DNA from: Brumimicrobium sp964585545
GTDB taxonomy: Bacteria; Bacteroidota; Bacteroidia; Flavobacteriales_D; Crocinitomicaceae
Direction of reading: 5' to 3'
Length of the DNA: 64,000 bases
NCBI GenBank assembly: GCA_964585545.1
Contig: CAZPDT010000009.1
Location: forward strand, 1 to 64,000
The notes beneath the pieces are model-generated. The model did not search any database. It was not told where the DNA came from and was given only the letters and a program-made list of their open reading frames with translations. Shown here piece after piece: positions 35,181 to 43,394 of this stretch. Every line of letters begins with the position of its first letter. Position 1 is the first letter of the stretch. Position numbers and translations under genes: made by a program.

Positions 35181-35372
35181 TTATTTTGATGTCAAATAAT
35201 TTGTTAAGCAATTCTCTCGCTTCAGTACTTTCTGTGTTTTTTTCCAAATATTTCTCAACGTCAGTCCATCAACAAACAAATCAATCAACCGCACCTCGTT
35301 GTCTTTTTCAATGGCTTGCTCCAAACAAAAGAAAGTGGTTTGATTCCTGTTATTTCCTTTAATATATTTCAT
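35181..35372 (-). pseudogene. IS1182-family transposase, N-terminal fragment
   Basis: 63 codons. MKYIKGNNRNQTTFF...EQAIEKDNEVRLIDLFVDGL matches the beginning of IS1182-type transposases; intact ones are around 450-550 residues. After LFVDGL the sequence diverges (IWKKTQKVLKRENCL) and stops, and none of the DDE catalytic region remains. A dead remnant marking old insertion activity. Confidence 0.75.
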
Positions 35373-35445
35373 ACTATAAATATAGTGATAATCAGTTGAT
35401 TAATTGAAATAAACATTAATAAGTTATTAACAATCAGTTTGTTGA

Positions 35446-35703
35446 TTGGTGGTAGGTTTTTTAGACAGTTTGACGGCGTGGAGTAAGAGTAGAATGGGCG
35501 GTTGGGCAGTAGCTCAATCCCCGATACTGAAAACCACGATAACTCCCAGTCGGCTTAAGAGACGAGGCTACGAGAGTTTGTTGGAGGTTTACACAAGGTT
35601 AAACCCATCTATCTGCGAACCGCTAAGTACGCAAGTGATAAAATTGATTGCGTATCAATTTTTGAAATTTGGGAGCATAGCTCGCGTACGCTTAGTGGTG
35701 TGA
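35446..35703 (+). pseudogene. Group II intron reverse transcriptase, C-terminal fragment
   Basis: 85 codons; SRMGGWAVAQSPILKTTIT, RLKRRGYESLLEVYTRLNPSICEPL match the extreme C-terminal maturase/DNA-binding end of group II intron-encoded proteins. The reverse transcriptase domain (YADD) is absent. The nominal ATG is not a real start. It leads into intron RNA domains at 35690-35750. Confidence 0.7.
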
Positions 35704-35752
35704 GAGGCGCACTCCGTCAGTGTTTACTGGCGGAGCCGTCTACTCGATTATT
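35676..35752 (+). mobile_element. 3' end of a group II intron (domain V/VI region)
   Basis: GTGGTGTGAGAGGCGCACTC followed by a hairpin CTCCGTCAG-TGTTTA-CTGGCGGAG and GCCGTCTACTCGATTA, the usual ending of Bacteroidota group II introns. The catalytic domain V seems degenerate. The 5' part of the intron is not in the window. Confidence 0.6.
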
Positions 35753-35847
35753 TGTCGTTCATTTTTCATTCTGATTTATTTGCCAAATCAAAATATTGTT
35801 CTAAATTTGTAACCATTGTGTAATGTTGTATAACAAGGTTATTTATT

Positions 35848-37086
35848 ATGGAAGACTATTTGTCATTGTCAGAAACGGCTGAATTACTCGGTAAAAGTAA
35901 GGAAACTTTGCGTAGGTGGGATAGGGAAGGAAAACTTTCTGCTATTCGTGAGCCGATGAGTAATTATCGAGTTTATAAGAAAAGTGAGATACAAACTTTG
36001 TTTGATGAGTTTTTGAAAGTTGATGTTGATGATGAAAATCCAAATTTTGTTGAACCCGACAACGAATATAAAGGATTAGAATTATTTGCTGGTGCAGGCG
36101 GTTTGGCACTAGGAATGGAAAAGAGCGGTTTAGAGTGTGTAGCCTTAAATGAAATTGACAAATACGCCTGTCAGACCTTGAGAGAAAATCGACCATACTG
36201 GAATGTTTTAGAAGGCGATGTCAGAAATTTTGATTTTTCGGAATATAGAGATAAAGTTGATGTAGTTACAGGAGGATTTCCTTGTCAAGCTTTTAGCTAT
36301 GCAGGGAAAAGGTTGGGATTTGCCGATGCAAGGGGAACACTGTTTTATGAATTTGCAAGAGTTGTGAAAGAAGTTAATCCACCGATTTGCATTGGTGAAA
36401 ATGTGCGTGGATTGTTAAGACACGACAAAGGAAAAACACTTTCCGGGATGATTTCTATTTTAGACGAAATAGGGTACAATGTCATTCCTGTACAAGTTCT
36501 AAAAGCAATTTATTATAATGTTCCACAAAAAAGAGAGCGTTTAATCCTTGTCGGAATTAGAAAAGATATAGATATTGAATATAATTACCCTTTGCCCAAT
36601 CGTCGAATTTACAATTTGAAAGATGCTTTGAAAAAGGGGGATTTATATGATTGCAATGTGCCAAAGTCAAAAGGTTCAAAATACCCTGAGAGTAAAAGAA
36701 AGGTTTTGGAAATGGTGCCACCAAAGGGATATTGGCGTGATTTACCTGTTGATGTTCAAAAAGAATTTATGGGTAAAAGTTTTTATTTAGGTGGTGGAAA
36801 AACTGGAATGGCAAGAAGAATTGGATGGGATGAACCTTGTCTAACTTTGACTTGCAGTCCTGCTCAAAAACAAACCGAAAGATGTCATCCCGATGAAACC
36901 CGCCCTTTTACGGTAAGAGAATATGCAAGGATTCAAACCTTTCCTGATAACTGGAAATTTTCGGGTGCAACAACCCAACAATATAAACAAATCGGAAATG
37001 CAGTTCCTGTTAATCTCGGAAAAGAAGTGGGCTATTCCGTAATTCAATTTTTGAATAAATATTACAGTTTGTCGAAACCAAGGTAG
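35848..37086 (+). CDS. DNA (cytosine-5) methyltransferase with N-terminal HTH, Eco47II/Sau96I-like
   Basis: 412 residues. A MerR/excisionase-type helix-turn-helix at 1-50 (LSLSETAELLGKSKETLRRWDREGKL) precedes a complete C5 methyltransferase: motif I ELFAGAGGLALG, IV GGFPCQAFS with the catalytic Cys, VI ENVRGLL, VIII QKRERLILVG, a target-recognition region, IX REYARIQTFPDNW and X QIGNAVPV. The neighbouring restriction gene is Eco47II-like, so GGNCC is the probable target. The HTH may let the protein control its own operon. Gene tails of the pair overlap by 25 bp. Codon use and the mobile debris upstream indicate transfer. Confidence 0.92.
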   Translation: MEDYLSLSETAELLGKSKETLRRWDREGKLSAIREPMSNYRVYKKSEIQTLFDEFLKVDVDDENPNFVEPDNEYKGLELFAGAGGLALGMEKSGLECVALNEIDKYACQTLRENRPYWNVLEGDVRNFDFSEYRDKVDVVTGGFPCQAFSYAGKRLGFADARGTLFYEFARVVKEVNPPICIGENVRGLLRHDKGKTLSGMISILDEIGYNVIPVQVLKAIYYNVPQKRERLILVGIRKDIDIEYNYPLPNRRIYNLKDALKKGDLYDCNVPKSKGSKYPESKRKVLEMVPPKGYWRDLPVDVQKEFMGKSFYLGGGKTGMARRIGWDEPCLTLTCSPAQKQTERCHPDETRPFTVREYARIQTFPDNWKFSGATTQQYKQIGNAVPVNLGKEVGYSVIQFLNKYYSLSKPR

Positions 37087-37826
37087 TAGCTGTAATTTTC
37101 AAAAGTAATTTGGTTTAAGATACTGCGATTACTTTCTTCAATTTCAGATTCGATTTCTTTTAAAGCAGAGTCTTCTTTCTCTTTGATTGATGTTTTGATT
37201 GATTTTAAGTAATCGTCAATTGCTATGGGCAAAGCCTTGTAAAGATTGAAAAAAGCATTTTCATCTCCCGATAGTAAAGCATAAAATTGGTCTCCCGAAA
37301 TTTTAAAAACACGAGAGTGGCTATATTCTTTTCCGTTAATGTCGCCTTTCCAATGTTCATTGAAGCCGTTTTTTGCTAAGATTTGCACCCAATAGCATTT
37401 AGCTTGCTTATAATCATCAGCGTATCTTGCCAATTTTTGGAATAACGCTTCGGCAGAGCTACTGTTCATTGTATTGTGTTTGTTCTTTATATCAGCAAAC
37501 AGCGTATCATTTTCAGCTTTAATATCAAAACCGCTTAAATTTCCAACTTCGTAACCATTTATGCCACCTAATATTTGCTCGTGAAAAGTGCCGATGGAAT
37601 TATTGATGGACTTGTCAATCTGTCTTAAAATCTCGGTTTCAATAAGTTCTTTCTCATCAATTCCATTAAACATTGAGTCAAAAGTCAGCTTGATGGTGTC
37701 TATTTTATTTTTGTAGAATTTAGACTTTGTAATGTTCTTTTTGGCTCTCAAATAGGATTGATGAAGTTCTTTAATACACGATAATAGATGTTCATCTGTT
37801 ATAAAATTTACGTATTTGTTCGCCAT
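37062..37826 (-). CDS. Eco47II-family type II restriction endonuclease
   Basis: 254 residues from ATG 37826 (MANKYVNFITDEHLL); the frame to 37862 adds 12 residues without support. The PD-(D/E)xK nuclease core is LSGFDIKAENDTLFADIKNKHNTMNSSSAEALFQKL, with Asp and the DxK pair as likely metal ligands, as in the RE_Eco47II family (GGNCC cutters). AKCYWVQIL and SRVFKISGDQFY follow. Its 3' end overlaps the methyltransferase gene tail to tail, so the two are transcribed toward each other. Confidence 0.9.
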   Translation of the reverse strand: MANKYVNFITDEHLLSCIKELHQSYLRAKKNITKSKFYKNKIDTIKLTFDSMFNGIDEKELIETEILRQIDKSINNSIGTFHEQILGGINGYEVGNLSGFDIKAENDTLFADIKNKHNTMNSSSAEALFQKLARYADDYKQAKCYWVQILAKNGFNEHWKGDINGKEYSHSRVFKISGDQFYALLSGDENAFFNLYKALPIAIDDYLKSIKTSIKEKEDSALKEIESEIEESNRSILNQITFENYSYYLGFDKL

Positions 37827-37861
37827 TTCTACTTTTCTTGAATTTTGAATGCTAAAATACA

Positions 37862-37972
37862 AATTTTAGTTGGAATTGGATGTCGAAGCCGTTGTTTTGG
37901 AATGACAGATACCTTGGAGATGCTCAAAATTTTTATATCCCCGAAATTGGGATGCAATTCCGAACTGTATAA
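37862..37972 (+). pseudogene. C-terminal stub resembling a TonB-dependent receptor
   Basis: An open frame without a start reads ...FWNDRYLGDAQNFYIPEIG and ends MQFRTV before TAA at 37970-37972. The RYLGDAQNFYIP pattern is common at the last strands of TonB receptors. The stub abuts the restriction gene's 5' side, so the rest of the old gene may have been removed when the island arrived. Confidence 0.4.
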
Positions 37973-38063
37973 TGGCAGGTTGGAAACACAACAATATTAA
38001 AACCGATTTTTTTTTAGCCTATTTTACATTTTAAAAACTTCCTTATTTAGAACTGCTTTTCCC

Positions 38064-38426
38064 TCAAATCTCCAATTCCTCCATTGGGTCCCAGAAATGC
38101 TTTTCGAAATCAACTATTTTATCATCAATCACTTCAATGCCCTCCTTTTCAAGTCGCTGCTGCATTGATTCAGGAGGATTAAAATGTACTTTCCCTGTCA
38201 ATATTCCATTTCTGTTTACCACACGATGGGCAGGAATTGGTGCGCCCTTTTGTTTATCAGACCCGTTAAGTGCCCAGCCAACCATCCTACTGGATTGTGC
38301 TGAACCCAATGCCTTTGCAATTGCACCATAAGAAGTAACCCTTCCTTTTGGAATCAAACGAGTAAGTTCAAAGACTTGCTGATAAAAGTCTTTATTCTTA
38401 TTATTTAAATTTTCAAAATTGGGCAT
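38064..38426 (-). CDS. Alkyltransferase-like protein (ATL), Cys replaced by Ala
   Basis: 120 residues, MGMT/Ogt C-terminal fold: FELTRLIPKGRVTSYGAIAKALG, SSRMVGWALNGSD and IPAHRVVNRNGILTG. The active-site PCHRV of alkylguanine transferases reads PAHRV, so no alkyl transfer is possible. Family members bind O6-alkylguanine and hand it to nucleotide excision repair. Residues 90-120 extend past the core (QQRLEKEGIEV...DFEKHFWDP), which is normal for ATLs. Just upstream of trmB's 3' end on the same strand. Confidence 0.9.
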   Translation of the reverse strand: MPNFENLNNKNKDFYQQVFELTRLIPKGRVTSYGAIAKALGSAQSSRMVGWALNGSDKQKGAPIPAHRVVNRNGILTGKVHFNPPESMQQRLEKEGIEVIDDKIVDFEKHFWDPMEELEI

Positions 38427-38457
38427 TTTGATTTTGTGTTTTGATTTTTTTATGTAT

Positions 38458-39135
38458 TTATTTCACCTTAAATTTACAATATTTAATCCGAGCACCTTTT
38501 TTTGAAAATAATTCTTCATAATGGGTTTTCAATTGTAAGATCTCCTGTTCGTCTTTTGTCAATTGTCCAAGATTGCTGTACAAGTCCCAAGTAGAAAACA
38601 AACATTCATAGCCCTGTTCCTTTATTTCATTTTCTGTAAATTCAAAAAGAATATCGCTATCTGTTTTAAGGTGAATAACTCCTTCTGGTTTGAGCATCTT
38701 TTTATACCTTGTAATAAAAGTTGAAGAAGTCAATCTTTTATTGGGTTTCTTTGGTTGAGGGTCTGAAAAAGTAAGCCAAATTTCATCAACTTCATTCTGA
38801 TCAAAAAAAGAATCAATAAATTCAACCTTAGTTCGCAGAAACATAACATTCTCCAAACCTTCCTCTAGTGCTTGCTTGGCGCCAATATAAATTCGATTTC
38901 CCTTAATATCAACACCTATAAAATTTTTTTGTGGATATTTTCTTGCCAAGCCCACTGTATATTCTCCCTTGCCACATCCCAATTCTAAAACAATAGGATG
39001 ATTGTTTTTAAAGTACTTGGAGTGCCACTTCCCTTTATAATCAATTTCTTTATTAACAATTGTTTCCATCGTGGGTTCAAGAACATGTTGCATTTTAGAA
39101 ATCTCTTCAAATTTAAATTGTTTGTTTTTACCCAT
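38458..39135 (-). CDS. trmB: tRNA (guanine-N7-)-methyltransferase
   Basis: 225 residues. Makes m7G46 in the variable loop of tRNAs. VLELGCGKGEYTVGLA (motif I), NFIGVDIKGNRI, EIWLTFSDPQPKKPNKRL with the conserved catalytic region, and a C-terminal THYEELFSKKGARIKYCKF are diagnostic of TrmB. A TATTTTTG box at 39157-39164 gives it a promoter. Divergent from the glycosyltransferase gene. Confidence 0.96.
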   Translation of the reverse strand: MGKNKQFKFEEISKMQHVLEPTMETIVNKEIDYKGKWHSKYFKNNHPIVLELGCGKGEYTVGLARKYPQKNFIGVDIKGNRIYIGAKQALEEGLENVMFLRTKVEFIDSFFDQNEVDEIWLTFSDPQPKKPNKRLTSSTFITRYKKMLKPEGVIHLKTDSDILFEFTENEIKEQGYECLFSTWDLYSNLGQLTKDEQEILQLKTHYEELFSKKGARIKYCKFKVK

Positions 39136-39156
39136 TTTTGTTATCTTGGTACTGCA

Positions 39157-39164
39157 AAAATAGA
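39157..39164 (-). promoter_or_regulatory. -7 box (TATTTTTG) of trmB
   Basis: Perfect TAnnTTTG on the minus strand, 21 nt before the trmB start, in the 53-bp divergent gap. Confidence 0.5.
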
Positions 39165-39188
39165 AATCTTCTAATTTACAGTTCTTAA

Positions 39189-40181
39189 ATGTCCTTAAAT
39201 TCTATCAAATTCTCTCGTGTTCTTTTAAGTCCATTGAACAAAGGGATAGAGCATGTGAGTAGAACTGTACCCATTATACGCAATTTACTCCAACATAAAA
39301 ACAAAGTGTACATCTGTTGTAATGAGGAACAAGAAGCCTTTTATCGGTATTATTTCCCTGAGTTGTGGTATATCCCTCATCATGGTTATCCACCAGAAAT
39401 AATTGAAGAAGGAGGAGCGGATTTCCCTGTTCTTTCAAAATTTTGGACATTGCAACAACTCTTCATAAAAGAACAAAAAAAAGTCGATGAATGGGTGGGA
39501 AAGTTTCAAATCGACTTAATCGTATCAGACCAGCGGTTAGGGTTTATCTCAAGTAAAGCGAAAAGTATAATTATTTCACATCAACTAAATCTTTCTTATT
39601 TGGGATGTAGCACCATACAGAGGTTATGGTATAAAAACCGACTATCAAACTTTGATGAAATATGGATTCCCGACACTTCAGATCAAAAATATTCTAAAGA
39701 CTTAAGCAACGGAAGGTTTAAAAACAAGCATTATATAGGTTCCTGTTCTCGTTTTCAAAATGACGCAATTGACAAATTAATTCCTCAAAAGATACGCTAT
39801 AAATATTTGGGAATTGTTCAAAACAATTTAGTCTCCGACCAAAAATTACTTCAAATTTTAATCCAAAAACTATCCGAAACCCATAAAAAATGTGCAATTA
39901 TCGTTCCTTCTGAGTTTTCTAATTTAGAAATAAAAAATTCAAATGTTGTGCTTATTTCTGCTCCTCAGCACGGTTTATTTATCGAACTTATGTTGGCAAG
40001 TGAACAGATTATTGGACGACCAAGCTATACAACAATTATGGATTTATTAGAAACACAGAACAAAAGCATATTAATTCCAGACCCGACACAAAAGGAACAG
40101 TTATATTTTGCTAAAGTCCATAAAAATCAACCCGCATGGACATTCCTATCAAAGGAAATGTTTATAAGAACAAAATTGTAA
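39189..40181 (+). CDS. GT-B glycosyltransferase-like protein
   Basis: 330 residues. SRVLLSPLNKGIEHVSRTVPII near the start, DLIVSDQRLGF, SIIISHQLNLSY and C-terminal RPSYTTIMDLLETQNKSILIPDPTQKEQLYFA recall the MurG/MGT (family 28-like) layout, where the last block contacts the nucleotide-sugar. Slightly short for the family. Substrate unknown; probably an envelope glycan enzyme. Confidence 0.72.
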   Translation: MSLNSIKFSRVLLSPLNKGIEHVSRTVPIIRNLLQHKNKVYICCNEEQEAFYRYYFPELWYIPHHGYPPEIIEEGGADFPVLSKFWTLQQLFIKEQKKVDEWVGKFQIDLIVSDQRLGFISSKAKSIIISHQLNLSYLGCSTIQRLWYKNRLSNFDEIWIPDTSDQKYSKDLSNGRFKNKHYIGSCSRFQNDAIDKLIPQKIRYKYLGIVQNNLVSDQKLLQILIQKLSETHKKCAIIVPSEFSNLEIKNSNVVLISAPQHGLFIELMLASEQIIGRPSYTTIMDLLETQNKSILIPDPTQKEQLYFAKVHKNQPAWTFLSKEMFIRTKL

Positions 40182-40204
40182 TTGTTTGATTGGTAGCGAA
40201 TATT

Positions 40205-40285
40205 TACCCACATTCCAAGTCAGCCCTCTTTTGCATCATCAAAGAGCTAACTTTTACGCTTAGCATACCCAAATGAGTATTCTGA
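40205..40285 (+). repeat. About 80-nt dispersed repeat, copy 1
   Basis: TTTACCCACATTCCAAG, a CAG...CTCTTTTG core, GCTAACTTTTACGCTTAGCAT and the hairpin ATACCC-AAAT-GAGTAT. Aligns along its length with 45554-45634. Lies beyond the convergent tails of the glycosyltransferase and the lysine-rich lipoprotein genes. Confidence 0.65.
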
Positions 40286-40383
40286 TTTTACATTTTGCTT
40301 GGGTTTACTGCTATAGACTACTCTTATCTGTAAATTACGAATCCCATCTAAAACCTCCCATCTAAAATCTAAAATAATACGGA

Positions 40384-40671
40384 CTATCTTCCACGTTTTC
40401 TTCTTTTTCTTGCTTCCTTTCTTCGTTTTCTGTTTGATTTTCTGATGCGTTTTTTTACTTGTTTGGATTGTTTTTTCCAAAGGGCCTTCTTTGCCTTTTT
40501 ATGTGCTTTTTTAGCTGCTTTTAAATCTGCTTTCTTTTTTTTTGCACGTGCAGCTTCTGCTTGTTCAACCGTAGCGTGTGTTTGACCTGGTTTTGGCGTA
40601 CCACATGAGGGAAGAAGAAAAACAGAACACAAATAAATGCCTAGGATTATGATGTTTTTACTTTTTGTCAT
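40384..40671 (-). CDS. Very basic small lipoprotein
   Basis: 95 residues, unrecognised. Lipobox LLPSC near residue 27; the last 55 residues contain 32 Lys or Arg (AKKAHKKAKKALWKKQ, KRRKEARKRRKRGR) with Ala-rich helical spacing. Such a tail could bind peptidoglycan-linked anionic polymers, LPS or nucleic acid from the periplasmic face; no family supports one choice. Starts 10 nt from, and divergent to, the next lipoprotein gene. Confidence 0.65.
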   Translation of the reverse strand: MTKSKNIIILGIYLCSVFLLPSCGTPKPGQTHATVEQAEAARAKKKKADLKAAKKAHKKAKKALWKKQSKQVKKRIRKSNRKRRKEARKRRKRGR

Positions 40672-40701
40672 AACTTCGCAATGAATTTTCCTTTGAAGAG
40701 A

Positions 40702-41136
40702 ATGAACATACGAAAAATATTTTTCTTAATCCTCTTTTTTAGTGCTTTTGCTTGCAAGAAGAACAAACAGCACCCTGTTCCCTATTATTCTTTTGACACT
40801 TATATAAACCTTACCCTTCCTTCATATCAAGATTTACAGGGTGTTGGAGGATGGGCTTATGTTTCTGGTGTGGGATCAAAAGGTCTTGTGATTTATCGAC
40901 AAAGTGTTCAAAATTTTGTCGCTTGGGACCGTCAATCACCAGCTGATGGAGGATTGGAGTGTGAAACCGGTTTGGTCGTTAATAAAGACAATTACTTGAT
41001 TCTGGACGATCCTTGTACGAACAGCCAATTTTCCCTTTATGATGGTTCTGTTATCAGTGGAGACAGTAAATGGGGATTGCGTAAATATGAAACACAATAC
41101 AATGGAGGATCTTCATTGCGTGTTTACAATCCATAA
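40702..41136 (+). CDS. Rieske-fold-like lipoprotein lacking Fe-S ligands
   Basis: 144 residues from ATG 40702 (MNIRKIFFLILFFSAFAC), with 40681 a possible earlier start. After the lipobox FSAFAC the domain follows the Rieske layout: GLVIYRQSVQNFVAWDRQSP, then a DDPCTNSQFSLYDGSVISGDSKWGLRKYE block. A true Rieske protein would show CxH...CxxH in these two loops; here only single cysteines remain, so no [2Fe-2S] cluster is expected. Ligand-free Rieske-like lipoproteins appear to be common in Bacteroidota; function unknown. Confidence 0.65.
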   Translation: MNIRKIFFLILFFSAFACKKNKQHPVPYYSFDTYINLTLPSYQDLQGVGGWAYVSGVGSKGLVIYRQSVQNFVAWDRQSPADGGLECETGLVVNKDNYLILDDPCTNSQFSLYDGSVISGDSKWGLRKYETQYNGGSSLRVYNP

Positions 41137-41220
41137 TTTATAGCTTGTTCTTTTAACCGCATTATTGAGGTAAAAATTAAAATCTCCTTATAAAAACACC
41201 TTTTATTAGCTTCAAATTTC

Positions 41221-41228
41221 TACTTTTG
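41221..41228 (+). promoter_or_regulatory. -7 box (TACTTTTG) of the yicC-gmk-nadD operon
   Basis: Perfect TAnnTTTG, 15 nt before the yicC ATG at 41244. Confidence 0.5.
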
Positions 41229-41243
41229 TTAAAAGATTATACT

Positions 41244-42110
41244 ATGTTACAATCGATGACAGGTTTTGGAAAATCCTCAGATACCATCTTTGATAAAAAA
41301 GTTGCTGTGGAAATTCGGTCCCTCAACAGTAAAAGTACAGACATCCGTTTAAAGATTCCAGGATCACACAAAGCTTACGAACTGCCCATTCGCAAGAAAA
41401 TTGGAGATGCATTGCAGCGTGGAAAAATTGAATGTGTTATTACTGAAGAGCCCATATCCAATGAAATCAGCACAGAACTCAATACAGATTTAATACTTTC
41501 CTATTACAATCAAATGACAGATTTAGCACAAAAAGTAGGTGGTGACACAACAAATTTATTGGCTTCAATTTTGCGTTTTCCAGATGTATTACAAACACAA
41601 GAAGCCGAAATATCGGAGGAAGAATGGAGTGAACTAAGTAACTTGATAGATGTAGCCATAAACAACCTTGTAAATTCTCGAAAAGAAGAAGGAAAAACTA
41701 TAAATACTGACTTTAACAAAGCACTTAATACCATTGAATATTTATTAAATGAAGTTCCAAAACACGAGAAATCTAGAATAGATATCATTCGTAATCGTAT
41801 GCACAAAAGCTTAGAAAAACTCAATGAAAAAATAGATGAAAATCGTTTTGAGCAGGAGCTCATTTATTATATTGAAAAGTTAGATGTAAATGAAGAAAAA
41901 ACACGACTCCAACACCATATTGATTATTATAGAAAAACCATGGAAACCGATACTTCTATAGGAAAGAAGTTGGGTTTTATAGCCCAGGAAATGGGAAGAG
42001 AAATCAATACGCTTGGCAGTAAATCATATTATGCAGATTTACAAAAAATTGTAGTTGAGATGAAAGAAAATTTAGAGAAAATAAAAGAACAAGTCGCCAA
42101 TACACTATAA
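41244..42110 (+). CDS. yicC: YicC family endoribonuclease-like protein
   Basis: 288 residues from ATG 41244 (MLQSMTGFGKSS), the normal YicC N-terminus, not the 6-codon-longer frame at 41226. SLNSKSTDIRLKIP, an RG(K)IE motif and the DUF1732 C-terminus NREINTLGSKSYYADLQKIVVEMKEN-type block are present. YicC is linked to RNA cleavage and sRNA turnover in E. coli. The gene starts the yicC-gmk-nadD operon; gmk follows 4 nt later. Confidence 0.93.
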   Translation: MLQSMTGFGKSSDTIFDKKVAVEIRSLNSKSTDIRLKIPGSHKAYELPIRKKIGDALQRGKIECVITEEPISNEISTELNTDLILSYYNQMTDLAQKVGGDTTNLLASILRFPDVLQTQEAEISEEEWSELSNLIDVAINNLVNSRKEEGKTINTDFNKALNTIEYLLNEVPKHEKSRIDIIRNRMHKSLEKLNEKIDENRFEQELIYYIEKLDVNEEKTRLQHHIDYYRKTMETDTSIGKKLGFIAQEMGREINTLGSKSYYADLQKIVVEMKENLEKIKEQVANTL

Positions 42111-42114
42111 ACAA

Positions 42115-42699
42115 ATGGAGAATGCTCAAAAAATGACAGGTCAGTGCATTATTTTCTCAGCCCCTTCTGGCTCAGGTAAAACAACTATTGTTCATGCACT
42201 CTTAAAACGTATGGATGGATTCGCTTTCTCTATTTCTGCTTGTTCACGACCACCAAGAGGAGGTGAGAAAAATGGAATAGATTATTATTTTCTAGGAATC
42301 GAAGGGTTTAAACAGAAAATACAAGAAGGCGCTTTTATTGAATGGGAAGAAGTCTACAAAGACCATTTTTATGGCACATTAAAAGAGGAGGTCGACCGAC
42401 TTTGGTCTGAAAATAAGGTGGTTTTATTTGATGTTGATGTATATGGGGGCATCAATCTAAAGAAGTATTTTGGAGATGCTGCCTTAAGTATCTTTATAGA
42501 GCCCCCTTCAATTGATATCCTTGAAAAACGTTTGCGCAAGCGGAAAACAGATACAGAGGACAAAATCCGATTGAGATTAAAAAAAGCAAAGGAAGAATTA
42601 ACAAACAGTGCATTTTTTGATAAAACAGTTGTTAATCACAAACTAGAGCCTACTATTTTAGAAGTTGAAAATGCCATTAAAGAATACATCAAACAATGA
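42115..42699 (+). CDS. gmk: Guanylate kinase
   Basis: 194 residues; phosphorylates GMP to GDP with ATP. P-loop FSAPSGSGKTT near 15-25, SISACSRPPRGGEKNGIDYYFL (GMP-binding), FIEWEEVYKDHFYGT and VLFDVDVYGG are all present. Length is standard. It overlaps nadD by 4 bp (ATGA), a sign of coupled translation. Confidence 0.97.
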   Translation: MENAQKMTGQCIIFSAPSGSGKTTIVHALLKRMDGFAFSISACSRPPRGGEKNGIDYYFLGIEGFKQKIQEGAFIEWEEVYKDHFYGTLKEEVDRLWSENKVVLFDVDVYGGINLKKYFGDAALSIFIEPPSIDILEKRLRKRKTDTEDKIRLRLKKAKEELTNSAFFDKTVVNHKLEPTILEVENAIKEYIKQ

Positions 42700-43310
42700 A
42701 TATAGGACTCTATTTTGGAACATTTAATCCAATACATGTTGGGCATCTCATTATTGCTAATTACATGGCTGATTTTACCGATTTGGATCAAGTTTGGCTT
42801 GTAGTTTCTCCACAAAACCCATTGAAGAAAAAGAAATCCATGTTGGAAGACTATCATCGTTTGGCTATTGTTAGAGCGGCTATTGAGGACAATTATAACT
42901 TAAAAGAATGTGACATCGAGTTCAATATGCCAAGACCTTCATATACTGCCGATACTTTAGCATATATAAAAGAAAAGTACCCCAATTATTCTTTTCATCT
43001 CATTATGGGAGAAGACAATTTACGGACGTTTCATAAATGGAAAAACCACGAATACATCTTGGAAAATCACAGACTTTATGTTTATCCTCGGGTATTGACA
43101 ATTCAGGAGGAACAAGAAATTAAAGAGATTGGATATTTACCAAAAAATGATCTTGAGAAGCACAAAAATGTTATTCTGTGTGAAGGTGCTCCAGTAATGA
43201 AAGTAAGTTCAAGTTTTATCAGACAAGCCATAAAAGATAAAAAAGATGTTAGGTACCTATTGTCAAAAGCGGTTTATGATTATGTTGATGAGATGAATTT
43301 TTATAAATAG
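42696..43310 (+). CDS. nadD: Nicotinate-nucleotide adenylyltransferase
   Basis: 204 residues; adds AMP to nicotinate mononucleotide in NAD synthesis. GLYFGTFNPIHVGHL carries the HxGH nucleotidyltransferase motif, RPSYTADTL the substrate loop, and VSSSFIRQAIKDKKDVRYLL the ISSTxxR-type ATP motif. Last gene of the yicC-gmk-nadD operon. Its TAG stop is followed at once by AACCCGACG, like other stop-codon repeats in the window. Confidence 0.96.
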   Translation: MNIGLYFGTFNPIHVGHLIIANYMADFTDLDQVWLVVSPQNPLKKKKSMLEDYHRLAIVRAAIEDNYNLKECDIEFNMPRPSYTADTLAYIKEKYPNYSFHLIMGEDNLRTFHKWKNHEYILENHRLYVYPRVLTIQEEQEIKEIGYLPKNDLEKHKNVILCEGAPVMKVSSSFIRQAIKDKKDVRYLLSKAVYDYVDEMNFYK

Positions 43311-43394
43311 AACCCGACGATTTTTTATAATAGTATAAATTTTGAGAAATATTTCAGGTTAATTACTTATTATTGTTCATCTAAACAATTGTCA

